DNA from: Pseudomonadota bacterium
GTDB taxonomy: Bacteria; Pseudomonadota; Alphaproteobacteria; Reyranellales; Reyranellaceae
Direction of reading: 5' to 3'
DNA length: 29,935 bases
Assembly (NCBI GenBank): GCA_023436825.1
Contig: JAEZHS010000424.1
Location: forward strand, 1 to 29,935
Under the pieces are notes generated by a model. The model saw only the letters and a list, made by a program, of their open reading frames with translations. It did no database searches and was not told where the DNA came from. Shown in pieces: positions 1-7,416 of the stretch (position 1 is the stretch's first letter; each line of letters opens with the position of its first letter). Both the position numbers and the translations under genes were made by a program.

Positions 1-1193
1 CCATGAAGGCGCGCGCCCGCGGCGCCGGCCAGGATGTCATCGATCTCGGCATGGGAACCCCCGACCTGCCGCCCGCTCCGCACATCGTCGCCAAGCTCGC
101 CGAGGCCGCCGCCAATCCGCGCGCCCACGGCTACTCCGCCTCGCGCGGCATCCCCGGCCTGCGCAAGGCGCAGGCGGCGTACTATGCGCGCCGCTTCGGC
201 GTCGAGCTCGATCCCGAGAGCGAGGTCATCGTCACCTTGGGCTCGAAGGAGGGCCTCGCCAATCTCGCCCAGGCCATCACGTCGCCTGGCGACATCGTGC
301 TGGTGCCGAACCCCAGCTATCCCATCCATCCCTACGGCTTCATCATCGCCGGCGGCTCGGTGCGCCACATCCCGGTGCCCGGCAGCACGTCGCTCGGCGA
401 GTTCATGCCGGCGCTCGAGCGCGCCGTGCGCCACACGGTGCCCAAGCCGATCGCGCTGGTGCTGAACTATCCGTCGAACCCGACGGCACAGGTTGTCGAT
501 CTCGACTTCTATGCAGCGATCGTCGACTTCTGCAAACGCCAGGGCATCTGGATCCTGAGCGATCTCGCCTATGCCGAGATCTATTTCGACGATGTGCCGC
601 CGCCGTCGGTGCTGCAGGTGCCGGGCGCGCGCGACATCGCCGTCGAGTTCACCTCGATGAGCAAGACCTATTCGATGGCGGGCTGGCGCATCGGCTTCGC
701 TGCCGGCAACAGGACGCTGATCCAGGCGCTGACGCGCATCAAGTCGTACCTCGACTACGGTGCCTTCACGCCGATCCAGGTCGCGGCGACGGCGGCGTTG
801 AATGGCCCGCAGGAGTGCATCGTCGAGGCGCGCAACACGTACAAGGAGCGACGCGACGTGCTGATCGAAGGCCTGAGTGCCGCGGGCTGGAACCTGCCGG
901 CGCCGTCGGCCAGCATGTTCGCCTGGGCGCCCATCCCCAAGGAATTCGCCGAGCTGGGCTCGCTCGCCTTCTCCAAGCTGCTGCTGACCCAGGCCAATGT
1001 CGCGGTCTCGCCCGGAATCGGCTTCGGCGAGCACGGCGACGCCCATGTCCGCATTGCGTTGGTCGAGAACAAGCATCGTATCCGCCAGGCGATTCGCAAC
1101 ATTCGCCAGGTGATGGCCGATCCCGGCCGCGCCATCGATCTCTACTTGCGCGGCGTGGGGGACAACATCACGCCATTGAAGGCTCGCGCCTGA
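1..1193 (+). CDS. PLP-dependent class I/II aminotransferase (LL-diaminopimelate/AlaC-like), 5' partial
   Basis: Fold-type I aminotransferase of the family annotated as LL-diaminopimelate aminotransferase or AlaC; it would move an amino group between an amino acid and a 2-oxo acid in the cytosol. Counting from the first Met at position 3, NYPSNPT lies at residues 155-161, the PLP-contact pair D187/Y190 in SDLAY, the Schiff-base lysine K221 in SMSKTYSMAGWR, and the conserved Arg follows at R229. The reading frame is open to the window edge, and the family normally has about 15-25 residues before the DxGMGxPD motif. The Met at 3 is therefore probably internal and the true start is outside the window. 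The stop is 26 nt before hom, so they are likely co-transcribed. Exact substrate (alanine, aspartate, diaminopimelate) cannot be decided here. Confidence 0.9.
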   Translation, partial: MKARARGAGQDVIDLGMGTPDLPPAPHIVAKLAEAAANPRAHGYSASRGIPGLRKAQAAYYARRFGVELDPESEVIVTLGSKEGLANLAQAITSPGDIVLVPNPSYPIHPYGFIIAGGSVRHIPVPGSTSLGEFMPALERAVRHTVPKPIALVLNYPSNPTAQVVDLDFYAAIVDFCKRQGIWILSDLAYAEIYFDDVPPPSVLQVPGARDIAVEFTSMSKTYSMAGWRIGFAAGNRTLIQALTRIKSYLDYGAFTPIQVAATAALNGPQECIVEARNTYKERRDVLIEGLSAAGWNLPAPSASMFAWAPIPKEFAELGSLAFSKLLLTQANVAVSPGIGFGEHGDAHVRIALVENKHRIRQAIRNIRQVMADPGRAIDLYLRGVGDNITPLKARA

Positions 1194-1219
1194 GCGTAAC
1201 CTGTCGTATCAGGCGACCC

Positions 1220-2509
1220 ATGAAAGCTCCTCTCAGAATCGGCATTGCCGGCCTCGGCACCGTTGGCGCGGGCGTCGTCAAACTTTTGGCCGAGCATGGC
1301 CGGCTCCTGTCACTGCGCGGCGGGCGGCCGCTCAGGGTCGTCGCCGTCAGCGCGCGCAGCAAGGCGAAGAAGCGTGACATCGATGTCTCCGGCCTACGCT
1401 GGGAGCGCGATCCGATGGCGCTGGCGACCGCGCCGGACATCGATGTCGTCGTAGAACTCATAGGCGGATCCGGCGGCGTGGCGCGTCGTCTCGTGCAGAC
1501 GGCACTGCGTTCGGGCAAGCACGTCGTGACCGCCAACAAGGCGCTGCTCGCCATGCACGGCACGGAGCTTGCGGCGTTGGCCGAGAAGAAGGGCCGCATG
1601 CTGTCGTTCGAGGCGGCGGTCGCGGGCGGCATCCCAATCATCAAGGCCTTGCGCGAGGGCCTGGTCGGCAATCGCGTGCGGCGCCTCTACGGCATCCTCA
1701 ACGGCACCTGCAATTACATCCTGACGACCATGCGCGAGACCGGCCGCGACTTCGGCGCCGTGCTGGCCGAGGCGCAGGCGGCGGGCTACGCCGAGGCCGA
1801 TCCCAGCTTCGACGTCGACGGCATCGACGCCGCGCACAAGCTCAGCGTTCTGACTGGCGCCGCGTTCGGCGCCAAGGTCAACTTCGCCGGTGTCCATGTC
1901 GAAGGCATCCGCCACGTCAGCGCGATGGACATCCAGTTTGCCGAGGAGCTGGGCTTTCGCATCAAGCTGCTGGGACTGGCACGCGAGACACGGTACGGAA
2001 TCGAACAGCGCGTGCATCCCTGCATGGTGCCGCTGGCCGCACCGATTGCGCACATCGAGGGCGTGTTCAACGCCGTCGTGGTCGAGGGCGACTTCGTCGG
2101 CACCACCATGTTCCAGGGCCGCGGCGCGGGACAGGGGCCGACCGCCTCGGCCGTCGTCGCCGATCTGGTCGACGTGGCGCGCGGTCGCGAGATGCCGGCC
2201 TTCGTCGTGCCGGCCGAGCGGCTTGCCGACAAGAAGGTCTCGCCGATGGACCGCCATGAGGGAGCGTACTACATGCGCCTGATGGTGCAGGATAAGCCCG
2301 GCGTGATCGCATCGGTCTCGGGTGCGCTGGCCAAGGAGCGCATCTCGCTCGAGGCCATGCTGCAGCGCGGCCGCTCGGACGGCGCGGTGCCGGTCGTGCT
2401 GACCACGCACGAGACGGAAGAGGCGGCGATGCAGCGTGCGCTCACCCGCATCGCCAGGTTGGGCGCAGTGGCCGAGGAGCCCTGCGTCATCAGGATCGAG
2501 TCATTTTAG
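1220..2509 (+). CDS. hom: Homoserine dehydrogenase
   Basis: Reduces aspartate-4-semialdehyde to homoserine with NAD(P)H, the branch point to threonine and methionine. The 429-residue length is standard for the monofunctional enzyme. An N-terminal Rossmann motif GLGTVG is at residues 11-16. The catalytic domain contains ADPSFDVDGIDAAHKL. A C-terminal ACT domain starts near residue 350 (YYMRLMVQDKPGV), the usual site for threonine feedback. ATG 1220 was chosen because the Rossmann strand begins a few residues later; the open frame upstream overlaps the aminotransferase and is not coding-like. It sits between an aminotransferase and glpX, a gene order familiar from other alphaproteobacteria. Confidence 0.96.
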   Translation: MKAPLRIGIAGLGTVGAGVVKLLAEHGRLLSLRGGRPLRVVAVSARSKAKKRDIDVSGLRWERDPMALATAPDIDVVVELIGGSGGVARRLVQTALRSGKHVVTANKALLAMHGTELAALAEKKGRMLSFEAAVAGGIPIIKALREGLVGNRVRRLYGILNGTCNYILTTMRETGRDFGAVLAEAQAAGYAEADPSFDVDGIDAAHKLSVLTGAAFGAKVNFAGVHVEGIRHVSAMDIQFAEELGFRIKLLGLARETRYGIEQRVHPCMVPLAAPIAHIEGVFNAVVVEGDFVGTTMFQGRGAGQGPTASAVVADLVDVARGREMPAFVVPAERLADKKVSPMDRHEGAYYMRLMVQDKPGVIASVSGALAKERISLEAMLQRGRSDGAVPVVLTTHETEEAAMQRALTRIARLGAVAEEPCVIRIESF

Positions 2510-2545
2510 TTAGACGGCGCTAGAGAGATGCCGACGGAGGAGACG

Positions 2546-3538
2546 ATGGCCAACGACGTGAAACTGGATCGCAATCTTGCGCTCGAGGTGGTGCGCGTCA
2601 CCGAAGCCGCTGCCCTGGCCGCTTCCAAGCTGATGGGCCGTGGCGATGAGAAGAAGGCCGACCAGGCGGCCGTCGACGCCATGCGCACGACGCTCAACTC
2701 TCTCGCGATCGACGGCACGGTGGTGATTGGCGAGGGTGAGCGCGACGAGGCGCCGATGCTCTACATCGGCGAGAAGGTCGGGCTGAACCAGGCCGGCGCG
2801 CCCAAGATCGACATCGCCCTCGATCCGCTCGAGGGCACGACGATCACCGCCAAGGGCCTGCCCAATGCGCTGGCCGTCATTGCCATGGCCGAGCACGGCG
2901 GCTTCCTCAACGCGCCCGACGTCTATATGGACAAGATCGCCGTCGGCGGCGGCCTGCCCGAGGGCATCGTCGATCTCGACAAGAGCCCGGCCGAGAACCT
3001 GAAGGACCTGGCCAAGGCCAAGAAGGTCGAGGTCTCCGATCTCGTGGTCTGCATCCTCGACCGCCCCCGCCATGCCGAGCTCATCGGCAAGGTGCGCGAG
3101 GCGGGGGCGCGCATCATGCTGATCGGCGACGGCGACGTGTCGGGCGTGATCGCCACCTCGACCGGTGATTCGGGCATCGACATCTACATGGGGTCGGGCG
3201 GCGCGCCAGAGGGCGTGCTGGCGGCCGCGGCGCTGCGCGCCATCGGCGGCCAGATCCAGGGCCGCCTGCTGTTCCGCAACGACGACGAAAAGGCGCGCGC
3301 CCGCAAGTGGGGCATCACCGATCTCAACCGCAAGTACTCGATGCTGGACATGGCCAAGGGCGACGTGATGTTCGCCGCCACCGGCGTCACCTCGGGCTCG
3401 ATGCTGAAGGGCGTGCGCCGCTTCGGCAATGGCGCGGAGACGCATTCGATCGTCATGCGGTCGAAGACCGGCACGGTGCGCTGGGTGTCTGCACATCACA
3501 ATTTCACGATCAAGACTGGCCTGCCGAGCTGGGCTTGA
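2546..3538 (+). CDS. glpX: Class II fructose-1,6-bisphosphatase GlpX
   Basis: Hydrolyses fructose-1,6-bisphosphate to fructose-6-phosphate in gluconeogenesis; some family members also act on sedoheptulose-1,7-bisphosphate. With the start at 2546 the protein has 330 residues, normal for GlpX. The signatures are IGEGERDEAPML (residues 61-72) and the metal/phosphate motif DPLEGT (93-98). An earlier in-frame ATG at 2528 exists, but a GGAGG Shine-Dalgarno at 2536-2540 lies 5 nt before ATG 2546, so the later start is preferred. It is 36 nt downstream of hom. In many alphaproteobacteria recJ follows directly; here recJ is 11.4 kb away. Confidence 0.95.
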   Translation: MANDVKLDRNLALEVVRVTEAAALAASKLMGRGDEKKADQAAVDAMRTTLNSLAIDGTVVIGEGERDEAPMLYIGEKVGLNQAGAPKIDIALDPLEGTTITAKGLPNALAVIAMAEHGGFLNAPDVYMDKIAVGGGLPEGIVDLDKSPAENLKDLAKAKKVEVSDLVVCILDRPRHAELIGKVREAGARIMLIGDGDVSGVIATSTGDSGIDIYMGSGGAPEGVLAAAALRAIGGQIQGRLLFRNDDEKARARKWGITDLNRKYSMLDMAKGDVMFAATGVTSGSMLKGVRRFGNGAETHSIVMRSKTGTVRWVSAHHNFTIKTGLPSWA

Positions 3539-3551
3539 TCATCGTGGCGGC

Positions 3552-4064
3552 ATGCGGGCCGGGCTTGCCGCCTGTGTGCTGACTCTTCTGGCCGCCACCT
3601 CTGCCGGGGCGGTCGAGGACGGCTGTCGCAAGTTCGACTGGCCGGTCAATCGAGAGATCGAGCTGTTCGACGAAGGCTTCTTCGCCGACGTTGAAAGCGA
3701 ATCGGCGCTGCCCAAGGACGGCGCCTTCTCGATGCGGCTGAAGCCGGTCGCGCAGGTGATCTACACCGTGGCGCCCGAGCGCGGCCGTGACGACGGCTAT
3801 GGCGGTGTCGTCACGCTGGAGTGGATCGGCGCCGGCCGCTACCAGGTGACGCTGTCGGGCGATGCCTGGGTCGATGCGGTTCAGAACGACGAGCGCCTGC
3901 CGATGCTCGCCTCGACCAGCCGCGACGACTGCCCCGGCATCCGCAGAAGCGTGCAGTTCGAGATCAAGAGCCTGCCGCTCACGTTGCAGTTCGGCGGCGT
4001 CATGGTGCGGCGGCTGAACGTCTCCGTGCTCCGCGTGCGGGAGACCGACAACTGGCGGCCGTAA
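3552..4064 (+). CDS. Secreted protein of unknown function
   Basis: A 170-residue protein that I do not recognise. The start at ATG 3552 gives a short classical signal peptide (MRAGLAACVLTLLAATSAGA, cleavage likely after AGA). The open frame continues upstream into glpX, but that part is Arg-rich and shadow-like. The mature part is mostly predicted beta, with one Cys near its start (DGCRKFDW) and one near residue 130 (DDCPGIRR) that could form a disulfide in the periplasm. The start is 13 nt after the glpX stop, suggesting read-through from glpX. No catalytic motif is visible. Codon use looks like its neighbours. Confidence 0.7.
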   Translation: MRAGLAACVLTLLAATSAGAVEDGCRKFDWPVNREIELFDEGFFADVESESALPKDGAFSMRLKPVAQVIYTVAPERGRDDGYGGVVTLEWIGAGRYQVTLSGDAWVDAVQNDERLPMLASTSRDDCPGIRRSVQFEIKSLPLTLQFGGVMVRRLNVSVLRVRETDNWRP

Positions 4065-4125
4065 TCACCCTCGCTGGCGGCGCGGCCCCCAGTCGTGCTG
4101 GCAGTGCTGGCACTCCCGTTGCCCG

Positions 4126-4173
4126 CCCGAGTTATTGCGCCAAAAGGGTCCCTTTGGGGCGCAAAAACTCTGG
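4126..4173. repeat. 48-nt near-perfect palindrome (long hairpin)
   Basis: Left arm 4126-4148 and right arm 4150-4173 are reverse complements except for a few positions. AAAGGG (4143-4148) pairs with CCCTTT (4150-4155), GCGCC (4137-4141) with GGCGC (4158-4162), and GAGTT (4129-4133) with AACTC (4166-4170). The interruptions are one mismatch in the TTATTG/CAAAAA part, a small internal loop, and one mismatch before the outermost CC/GG pairs. There is no T-tract after the hairpin on either strand, so it is not a standard intrinsic terminator. It lies 62 nt after the stop of the secreted-protein gene and upstream of the sulfate-operon promoter. It could be a terminator-like mRNA end, a binding site, or a dispersed palindromic repeat. 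Confidence 0.6.
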
Positions 4174-4195
4174 TGCTCTTGTCGGGCGCTTTCAG

Positions 4196-4227
4196 TTATT
4201 GACAATAATAACCTGGGTGATTATCAT
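4196..4227 (+). promoter_or_regulatory. Strong sigma70-type promoter with overlapping dyad
   Basis: A perfect -35 box TTGACA at 4199-4204 is followed after exactly 17 nt by TATCAT at 4222-4227, in a local AT-rich island. Transcription would start near 4234. The -35 box sits inside a 13-nt perfect dyad, TTATTGACAATAA (4196-4208, central A), part of a wider GTTATT...AATAAC symmetry (4195-4212), so a repressor or activator may bind there. It is the best promoter candidate for the sulfate operon beginning at 4663, giving a leader RNA of about 430 nt. There is no experimental support. Confidence 0.6.
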
Positions 4228-4431
4228 CCGGTCGATGAGCCCACCCGACAACCCACAGAATCGCCCCGCTTGGCGCGGAAGCGGCGGCCCAACCGCTAGG
4301 GGCGGGACAGAGGGGTGGCGCAAAATGCGCAAAATCCCAGCCGGTTGCGCTGCCTGCAATGCTGGCGCCACGTCGCAAGAGAAAAGCCTTTCCCGAGGTG
4401 TGGAAGTTGCGGCGCATCCTTCTTCCGGGCC

Positions 4432-4446
4432 TTGCAATTTTGGCAA
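4432..4446. promoter_or_regulatory. Possible LysR-type regulator site (T-N11-A)
   Basis: TTGC (4432-4435) and GCAA (4443-4446) form a 15-nt inverted repeat with the T-N11-A layout typical of LysR-type regulators such as CysB or Cbl, which control sulfate genes in other proteobacteria. It lies about 230 nt before sbp and 67 nt before the leader ORF. A 4-bp arm is weak evidence in isolation; the operon context is what makes it worth noting. Confidence 0.25.
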
Positions 4447-4512
4447 TCGCAACCATTGTTCGAATGCGTGATCGCGGGCATTTGAGAAGCATCGAAAGTC
4501 ATGGAGACAGCG

Positions 4513-4584
4513 ATGTCCCAACCCTCTGGCCTCAGCATGCTCTGTCGATGCGGCGTCTGCCGCATGACCTGTCGGCTCTCCTGA
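4513..4584 (+). CDS. Cys-rich 23-residue leader peptide upstream of the sulfate operon
   Basis: A short ORF with ATG at 4513 and TGA at 4582-4584, preceded by GGAGA at 4503-4507 with good spacing (5 nt). The 23-residue product has Cys at positions 11, 13, 16 and 20 (LCRCGVC, then MTC), a density far above background, and Arg residues between them. It ends 78 nt before the sulfate-binding-protein start. Its Cys codons fall in and next to the first hairpin of the structure at 4548-4589. By analogy with amino-acid leader peptides and with the poly-Cys upstream ORFs described in mycobacteria, it may sense charged tRNA-Cys. This role is inferred, and chance occurrence cannot be excluded. Confidence 0.5.
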   Translation: MSQPSGLSMLCRCGVCRMTCRLS

Positions 4585-4589
4585 GCCGA
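4548..4589 (+). promoter_or_regulatory. Candidate Cys-responsive attenuator hairpins
   Basis: Two perfect stems stand in tandem. Hairpin 1:2 is ATGCGGC (4548-4554) with GCCGCAT (4559-4565), loop GTCT. Hairpin 3:4 is TCGGCTC (4572-4578) with GAGCCGA (4583-4589), loop TCCT, covering the leader stop codon. A competing 2:3 pairing, GCCG (4559-4562) with CGGC (4573-4576), would exclude both. This 1:2 / 2:3 / 3:4 arrangement is that of classical attenuators. Only a short CTTT follows hairpin 3:4, so if it terminates it is not a canonical U-tract terminator; a Rho- or translation-based mechanism is equally possible. Confidence 0.45.
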
Positions 4590-4626
4590 AGCCTTTAGTC
4601 GTCGAATTCCAGAGTAAGCACCGGCC

Positions 4627-4653
4627 CCTCCGCGAGGAGCGCAGGCCCGGAGG
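4627..4653 (+). promoter_or_regulatory. Possible Shine-Dalgarno-sequestering hairpin before sbp
   Basis: CCTCCG (4627-4632) can pair with CGGAGG (4648-4653), which contains the Shine-Dalgarno region of the sulfate-binding-protein gene (start 4663). A competing local hairpin, CTCC (4628-4631) with GGAG (4636-4639) and a GCGA loop, would free it. Together they could form a translational switch for the operon. G/C/purine-rich SD regions often give such pairings by chance, so this is tentative. Confidence 0.3.
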
Positions 4654-4662
4654 AGCGGAGCC

Positions 4663-5724
4663 ATGCCTGAACGCATCCTGACCACCAAACGTCGTCGTCT
4701 TCTCGCCGCCGCCTCGGCGGTTCCCGTCCTGTCGGCCTTCGCCTCGGCGCGCGCCCAGAGCCCGCAGGACGTCGTGCTCACCAACGTCTCGTACGATCCG
4801 ACGCGCGAGCTCTACAAGGCGATCAACGACGCCTTTGCCAGGCAATGGCAGGCCAGCACCGGCCAGAAAGTGACGGTGCGGGCGAGCCACGGCGGCTCGG
4901 GCAAGCAGGCGCGCTCGGTGATCGACGGCCTCGAGGCCGACGTGGTCACCCTGGCGCTGGCCGGCGACATCGACGCCATCGCCCGCGAGTCCAAGCGCCT
5001 GCCGGAGAACTGGCAGTCGCGACTCCCCAACAACTCGTCGCCTTACACCTCGACCATCGTGTTCGTGGTCCGCAAGGGCAATCCCAAGGCCATCAAGGAC
5101 TGGCCCGATCTTGCGCGCCAAGGCGTGTCGGTGGTGACCCCGAACCCGAAGACCTCCGGCGGCGCGCGCTGGAACTATCTCGCTGCCTGGGCGTACGAAC
5201 TCGACCGTGCGAAGGGCGATCAGGCGGCAGCGCGCAGGTTCGTCGAGGCAATCTATCGCAACGTGCCGGTGCTCGATTCGGGCGCGCGCGGCTCGACCAC
5301 GACCTTCGCCCAGCGCGCCGTCGGCGATGTCTTCATTTCCTGGGAGAATGAGGCCTTCCTGATCCTGCAGGAGTTCGGCGCCGACAAGTTCGAGATCGTG
5401 GTGCCGCAGTTCTCGATCCTGGCCGAGCCGCCGGTCGCCCTTGTCGATATCAACGTCGACAAGCGCGGCACGCGCAAGGTGGCGCAGGCCTATCTCGATT
5501 TCCTCTATTCCCCGGCGGCACAGAAGATCATCGCCCATAACTTCTACCGACCGTCCAAGCCCGAGGCGGCTGATCCCGCCGACCTGGCGCGCTTCCCCAA
5601 GATCAAGCTGGTGACCATCGACCAGGTGTTCGGTGGCTGGACCAAGGCGCAGGCCGAGCATTTCGCCGACGGCGGCCAGTTCGACCAGATCTACAAGCCG
5701 TCGGGCAAAGCCGTGACGCGATGA
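4663..5724 (+). CDS. sbp: Sulfate ABC transporter, periplasmic substrate-binding protein
   Basis: Binds sulfate (or thiosulfate, if CysP-like) in the periplasm and delivers it to the CysTW permease. The 353 residues include an N-terminal export signal with an Arg run and hydrophobic stretch ([13 protein letters not shown], residues 8-20; possibly Tat) ending near SARAQ. The family motifs [11 protein letters not shown] (41-51) and [20 protein letters not shown] (74-93) are clear. ATG 4663 follows a GGAGGAG Shine-Dalgarno-like stretch. It is the first large gene of the sulfate operon and overlaps cysT by 4 nt (ATGA). The choice between Sbp and CysP cannot be made safely from sequence reading. 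Confidence 0.93.
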   Translation: MPERILTTKRRRLLAAASAVPVLSAFASARAQSPQDVVLTNVSYDPTRELYKAINDAFARQWQASTGQKVTVRASHGGSGKQARSVIDGLEADVVTLALAGDIDAIARESKRLPENWQSRLPNNSSPYTSTIVFVVRKGNPKAIKDWPDLARQGVSVVTPNPKTSGGARWNYLAAWAYELDRAKGDQAAARRFVEAIYRNVPVLDSGARGSTTTFAQRAVGDVFISWENEAFLILQEFGADKFEIVVPQFSILAEPPVALVDINVDKRGTRKVAQAYLDFLYSPAAQKIIAHNFYRPSKPEAADPADLARFPKIKLVTIDQVFGGWTKAQAEHFADGGQFDQIYKPSGKAVTR

Positions 5725-6581
5725 GCGACGTCACCCTCAGCGGCTGGCTGCCGCGGATCCGCAAGCCAAGCGCCTTGCCCGGCTTCGGGCTGACGCTGGG
5801 TTTTGCCGTCACCTATCTGTCGCTGATCGTGCTGATCCCGCTCGCCGTGCTGGTGGCGCGCGCCGGCGAACTGGGGCTTCAGGGCATCTGGCGGGTCGCC
5901 ACCACGCCGCGCGTGCTGGCGGCGCTCGAAGTGAGCTTCTTCATCTCGGCCGCCGCCGCGGTGGTCAACGCCGTGTTCGGCGTGATCGTGGCCTGGGTGC
6001 TGGTGCGCTACGAGTTCCCGGGCAAACGTCTGCTCGATGCGGCGGTCGACCTGCCGTTCGCGTTGCCGACCGCTGTGGCCGGCATCGCGCTCGCCGCGCT
6101 CTATGCCGAGAACGGCTGGATCGGCAGCCTGTTCGCGCCATGGGGCATCAAGATCGCCTTCACGCCGCTCGGCATCCTGGTCGCCCTGATCTTCATCGGC
6201 CTGCCGTTCGTCGTGCGCACGGTCCAACCGGTGCTCCAGGACTTGGACCGCGAGGTTGAGGAGGCCTCGGCGACGCTCGGCGCCACGCGGCGGCAGACCG
6301 TATTCCGCGTCGTGTTGCCGGGGCTCACGCCTGCGCTGTTGACCGGCGTGGCGCTCGCCTTCGCCCGTGCCGTCGGCGAGTACGGCTCGGTGATCTTCAT
6401 CGCCGGCAACATGCCGTTCGTGTCCGAGATCGCGCCGCTCCTGATCGTCACCAAGCTAGAGGAGTTCGACTACGCGGGCGCCGCCGCCATCGCCACGGTG
6501 ATGCTGGCGATCTCGTTCCTGACGCTGCTCGCCATCAACGGCCTGCAGGCCTTCAGCCGCCGCCGGTTCGGCCATGCGTAG
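5721..6581 (+). CDS. cysT: Sulfate ABC transporter permease CysT (CysU)
   Basis: One of the two inner-membrane permeases for sulfate/thiosulfate import. The 286-residue protein has several hydrophobic segments, the first at about residues 24-46. The cytoplasmic EAA loop that docks on CysA reads [22 protein letters not shown], seen near 6255-6320. [26 protein letters not shown] is a typical CysT stretch. The start overlaps the sbp stop by 4 nt and the end overlaps cysW by 8 nt, indicating translational coupling. Confidence 0.95.
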   Translation: MSDVTLSGWLPRIRKPSALPGFGLTLGFAVTYLSLIVLIPLAVLVARAGELGLQGIWRVATTPRVLAALEVSFFISAAAAVVNAVFGVIVAWVLVRYEFPGKRLLDAAVDLPFALPTAVAGIALAALYAENGWIGSLFAPWGIKIAFTPLGILVALIFIGLPFVVRTVQPVLQDLDREVEEASATLGATRRQTVFRVVLPGLTPALLTGVALAFARAVGEYGSVIFIAGNMPFVSEIAPLLIVTKLEEFDYAGAAAIATVMLAISFLTLLAINGLQAFSRRRFGHA

Positions 6582-7416
6582 CAGCGCGCTCAGCGAGGGC
6601 AGGGCGGTGCGCTGGACGCTGATCGTGCTGGCGGTCGGCTTCCTCGCGCTGTTCCTGGTGCTGCCGCTCCTCGCCGTGTTCTCCGAGGCTCTAAGGCGCG
6701 GCGTCGATACCTTCCTAGCCGCGTTCGACGAGCCCGACACCCGGGCCGCCATCGGACTGACCCTGCTGGTCGCCGCGATCGCCGTGCCGCTCAACCTCGT
6801 CTTCGGCATCGCCGCCGCCTGGGCGGTCGCGAAGTTCGAGTTCCCCGGCAAAAGCCTGCTGGTCACGCTGATCGATCTGCCGTTCTCGGTGTCTCCGGTC
6901 GTCTCCGGCCGGGTCTAGGTGCTTCTGTTCGGCGCCAAGGGCCTCTTGGGGCCGCTGATGGACGACTGGCAGTTCAAGATCATCTTCGCCGTGCCGGGCA
7001 TCGTGCTGGCGACGATCTTCGTCACCTTCCCCTTCATCGCACGCGAACTGATCCCGCTGATGCAGGAGCAGGGCACGGCGGAGGAGGAGGCGGCACTGAC
7101 GCTCGGCGCCTCGGGCTGGCGCACCTTCCTCACCGTCACCCTGCCCAACGTACGTTGGGCCCTGCTCTACGGCGTGCTGCTCTGCAACGCACGCGCCATG
7201 GGCGAATTCGGCGCGGTCTCGGTCGTGTCCGGGCATATCCGCGGACTGACCAACACCATGCCGCTCCACGTGGAGATCCTCTACAATGAATACAACTTCG
7301 TCGCTGCTTTCGCCGTCGCCTCGCTTCTGGCGGGACTCGCCCTCGTCACCCTGGGCGCCAAGTCCGTCCTCGAATGGCGATACGGCGACGGCCTCGCCCG
7401 CATCCACCGGCACTGA
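6574..7416 (+). pseudogene. cysW: cysW, sulfate ABC permease, interrupted by in-frame TAG
   Basis: The second sulfate permease. The frame from ATG 6574 gives 114 residues of a normal CysW N-terminus ending in PFSVSPVVSGRV. It then meets TAG at 6916-6918 and continues in the same frame as a normal CysW C-terminus ([16 protein letters not shown]..., EAA loop [22 protein letters not shown]) to TGA at 7414-7416. Ignoring the stop, the length of 280 residues is right for the family. CysW proteins commonly have Tyr at this point (VSGxVYVLLFG), so a single change of TAC or TAT to TAG explains the break. It may be a real nonsense mutation, a sequencing error, or a read-through. A GTG at 6919 could restart translation but would make only the C-terminal half. 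Confidence 0.85.

Noticed and set aside
4129..4170. Intrinsic terminator after the secreted-protein gene
   Set aside because: The hairpin is strong but is followed by A-rich, not T-rich sequence on the plus strand, and has no T-tract after it on the minus strand either.
4359..4598. 79-codon plus-strand ORF in the leader region with a hydrophobic stretch
   Set aside because: No Shine-Dalgarno, and the part after residue 40 is shadow-like. It overlaps the Cys-rich leader ORF, which has a better Shine-Dalgarno and sensible position.
4192..5661. Antisense open frame of 489 codons covering the sulfate-operon leader and sbp
   Set aside because: Overlaps the well supported sbp gene and shows Arg/His-rich shadow composition.
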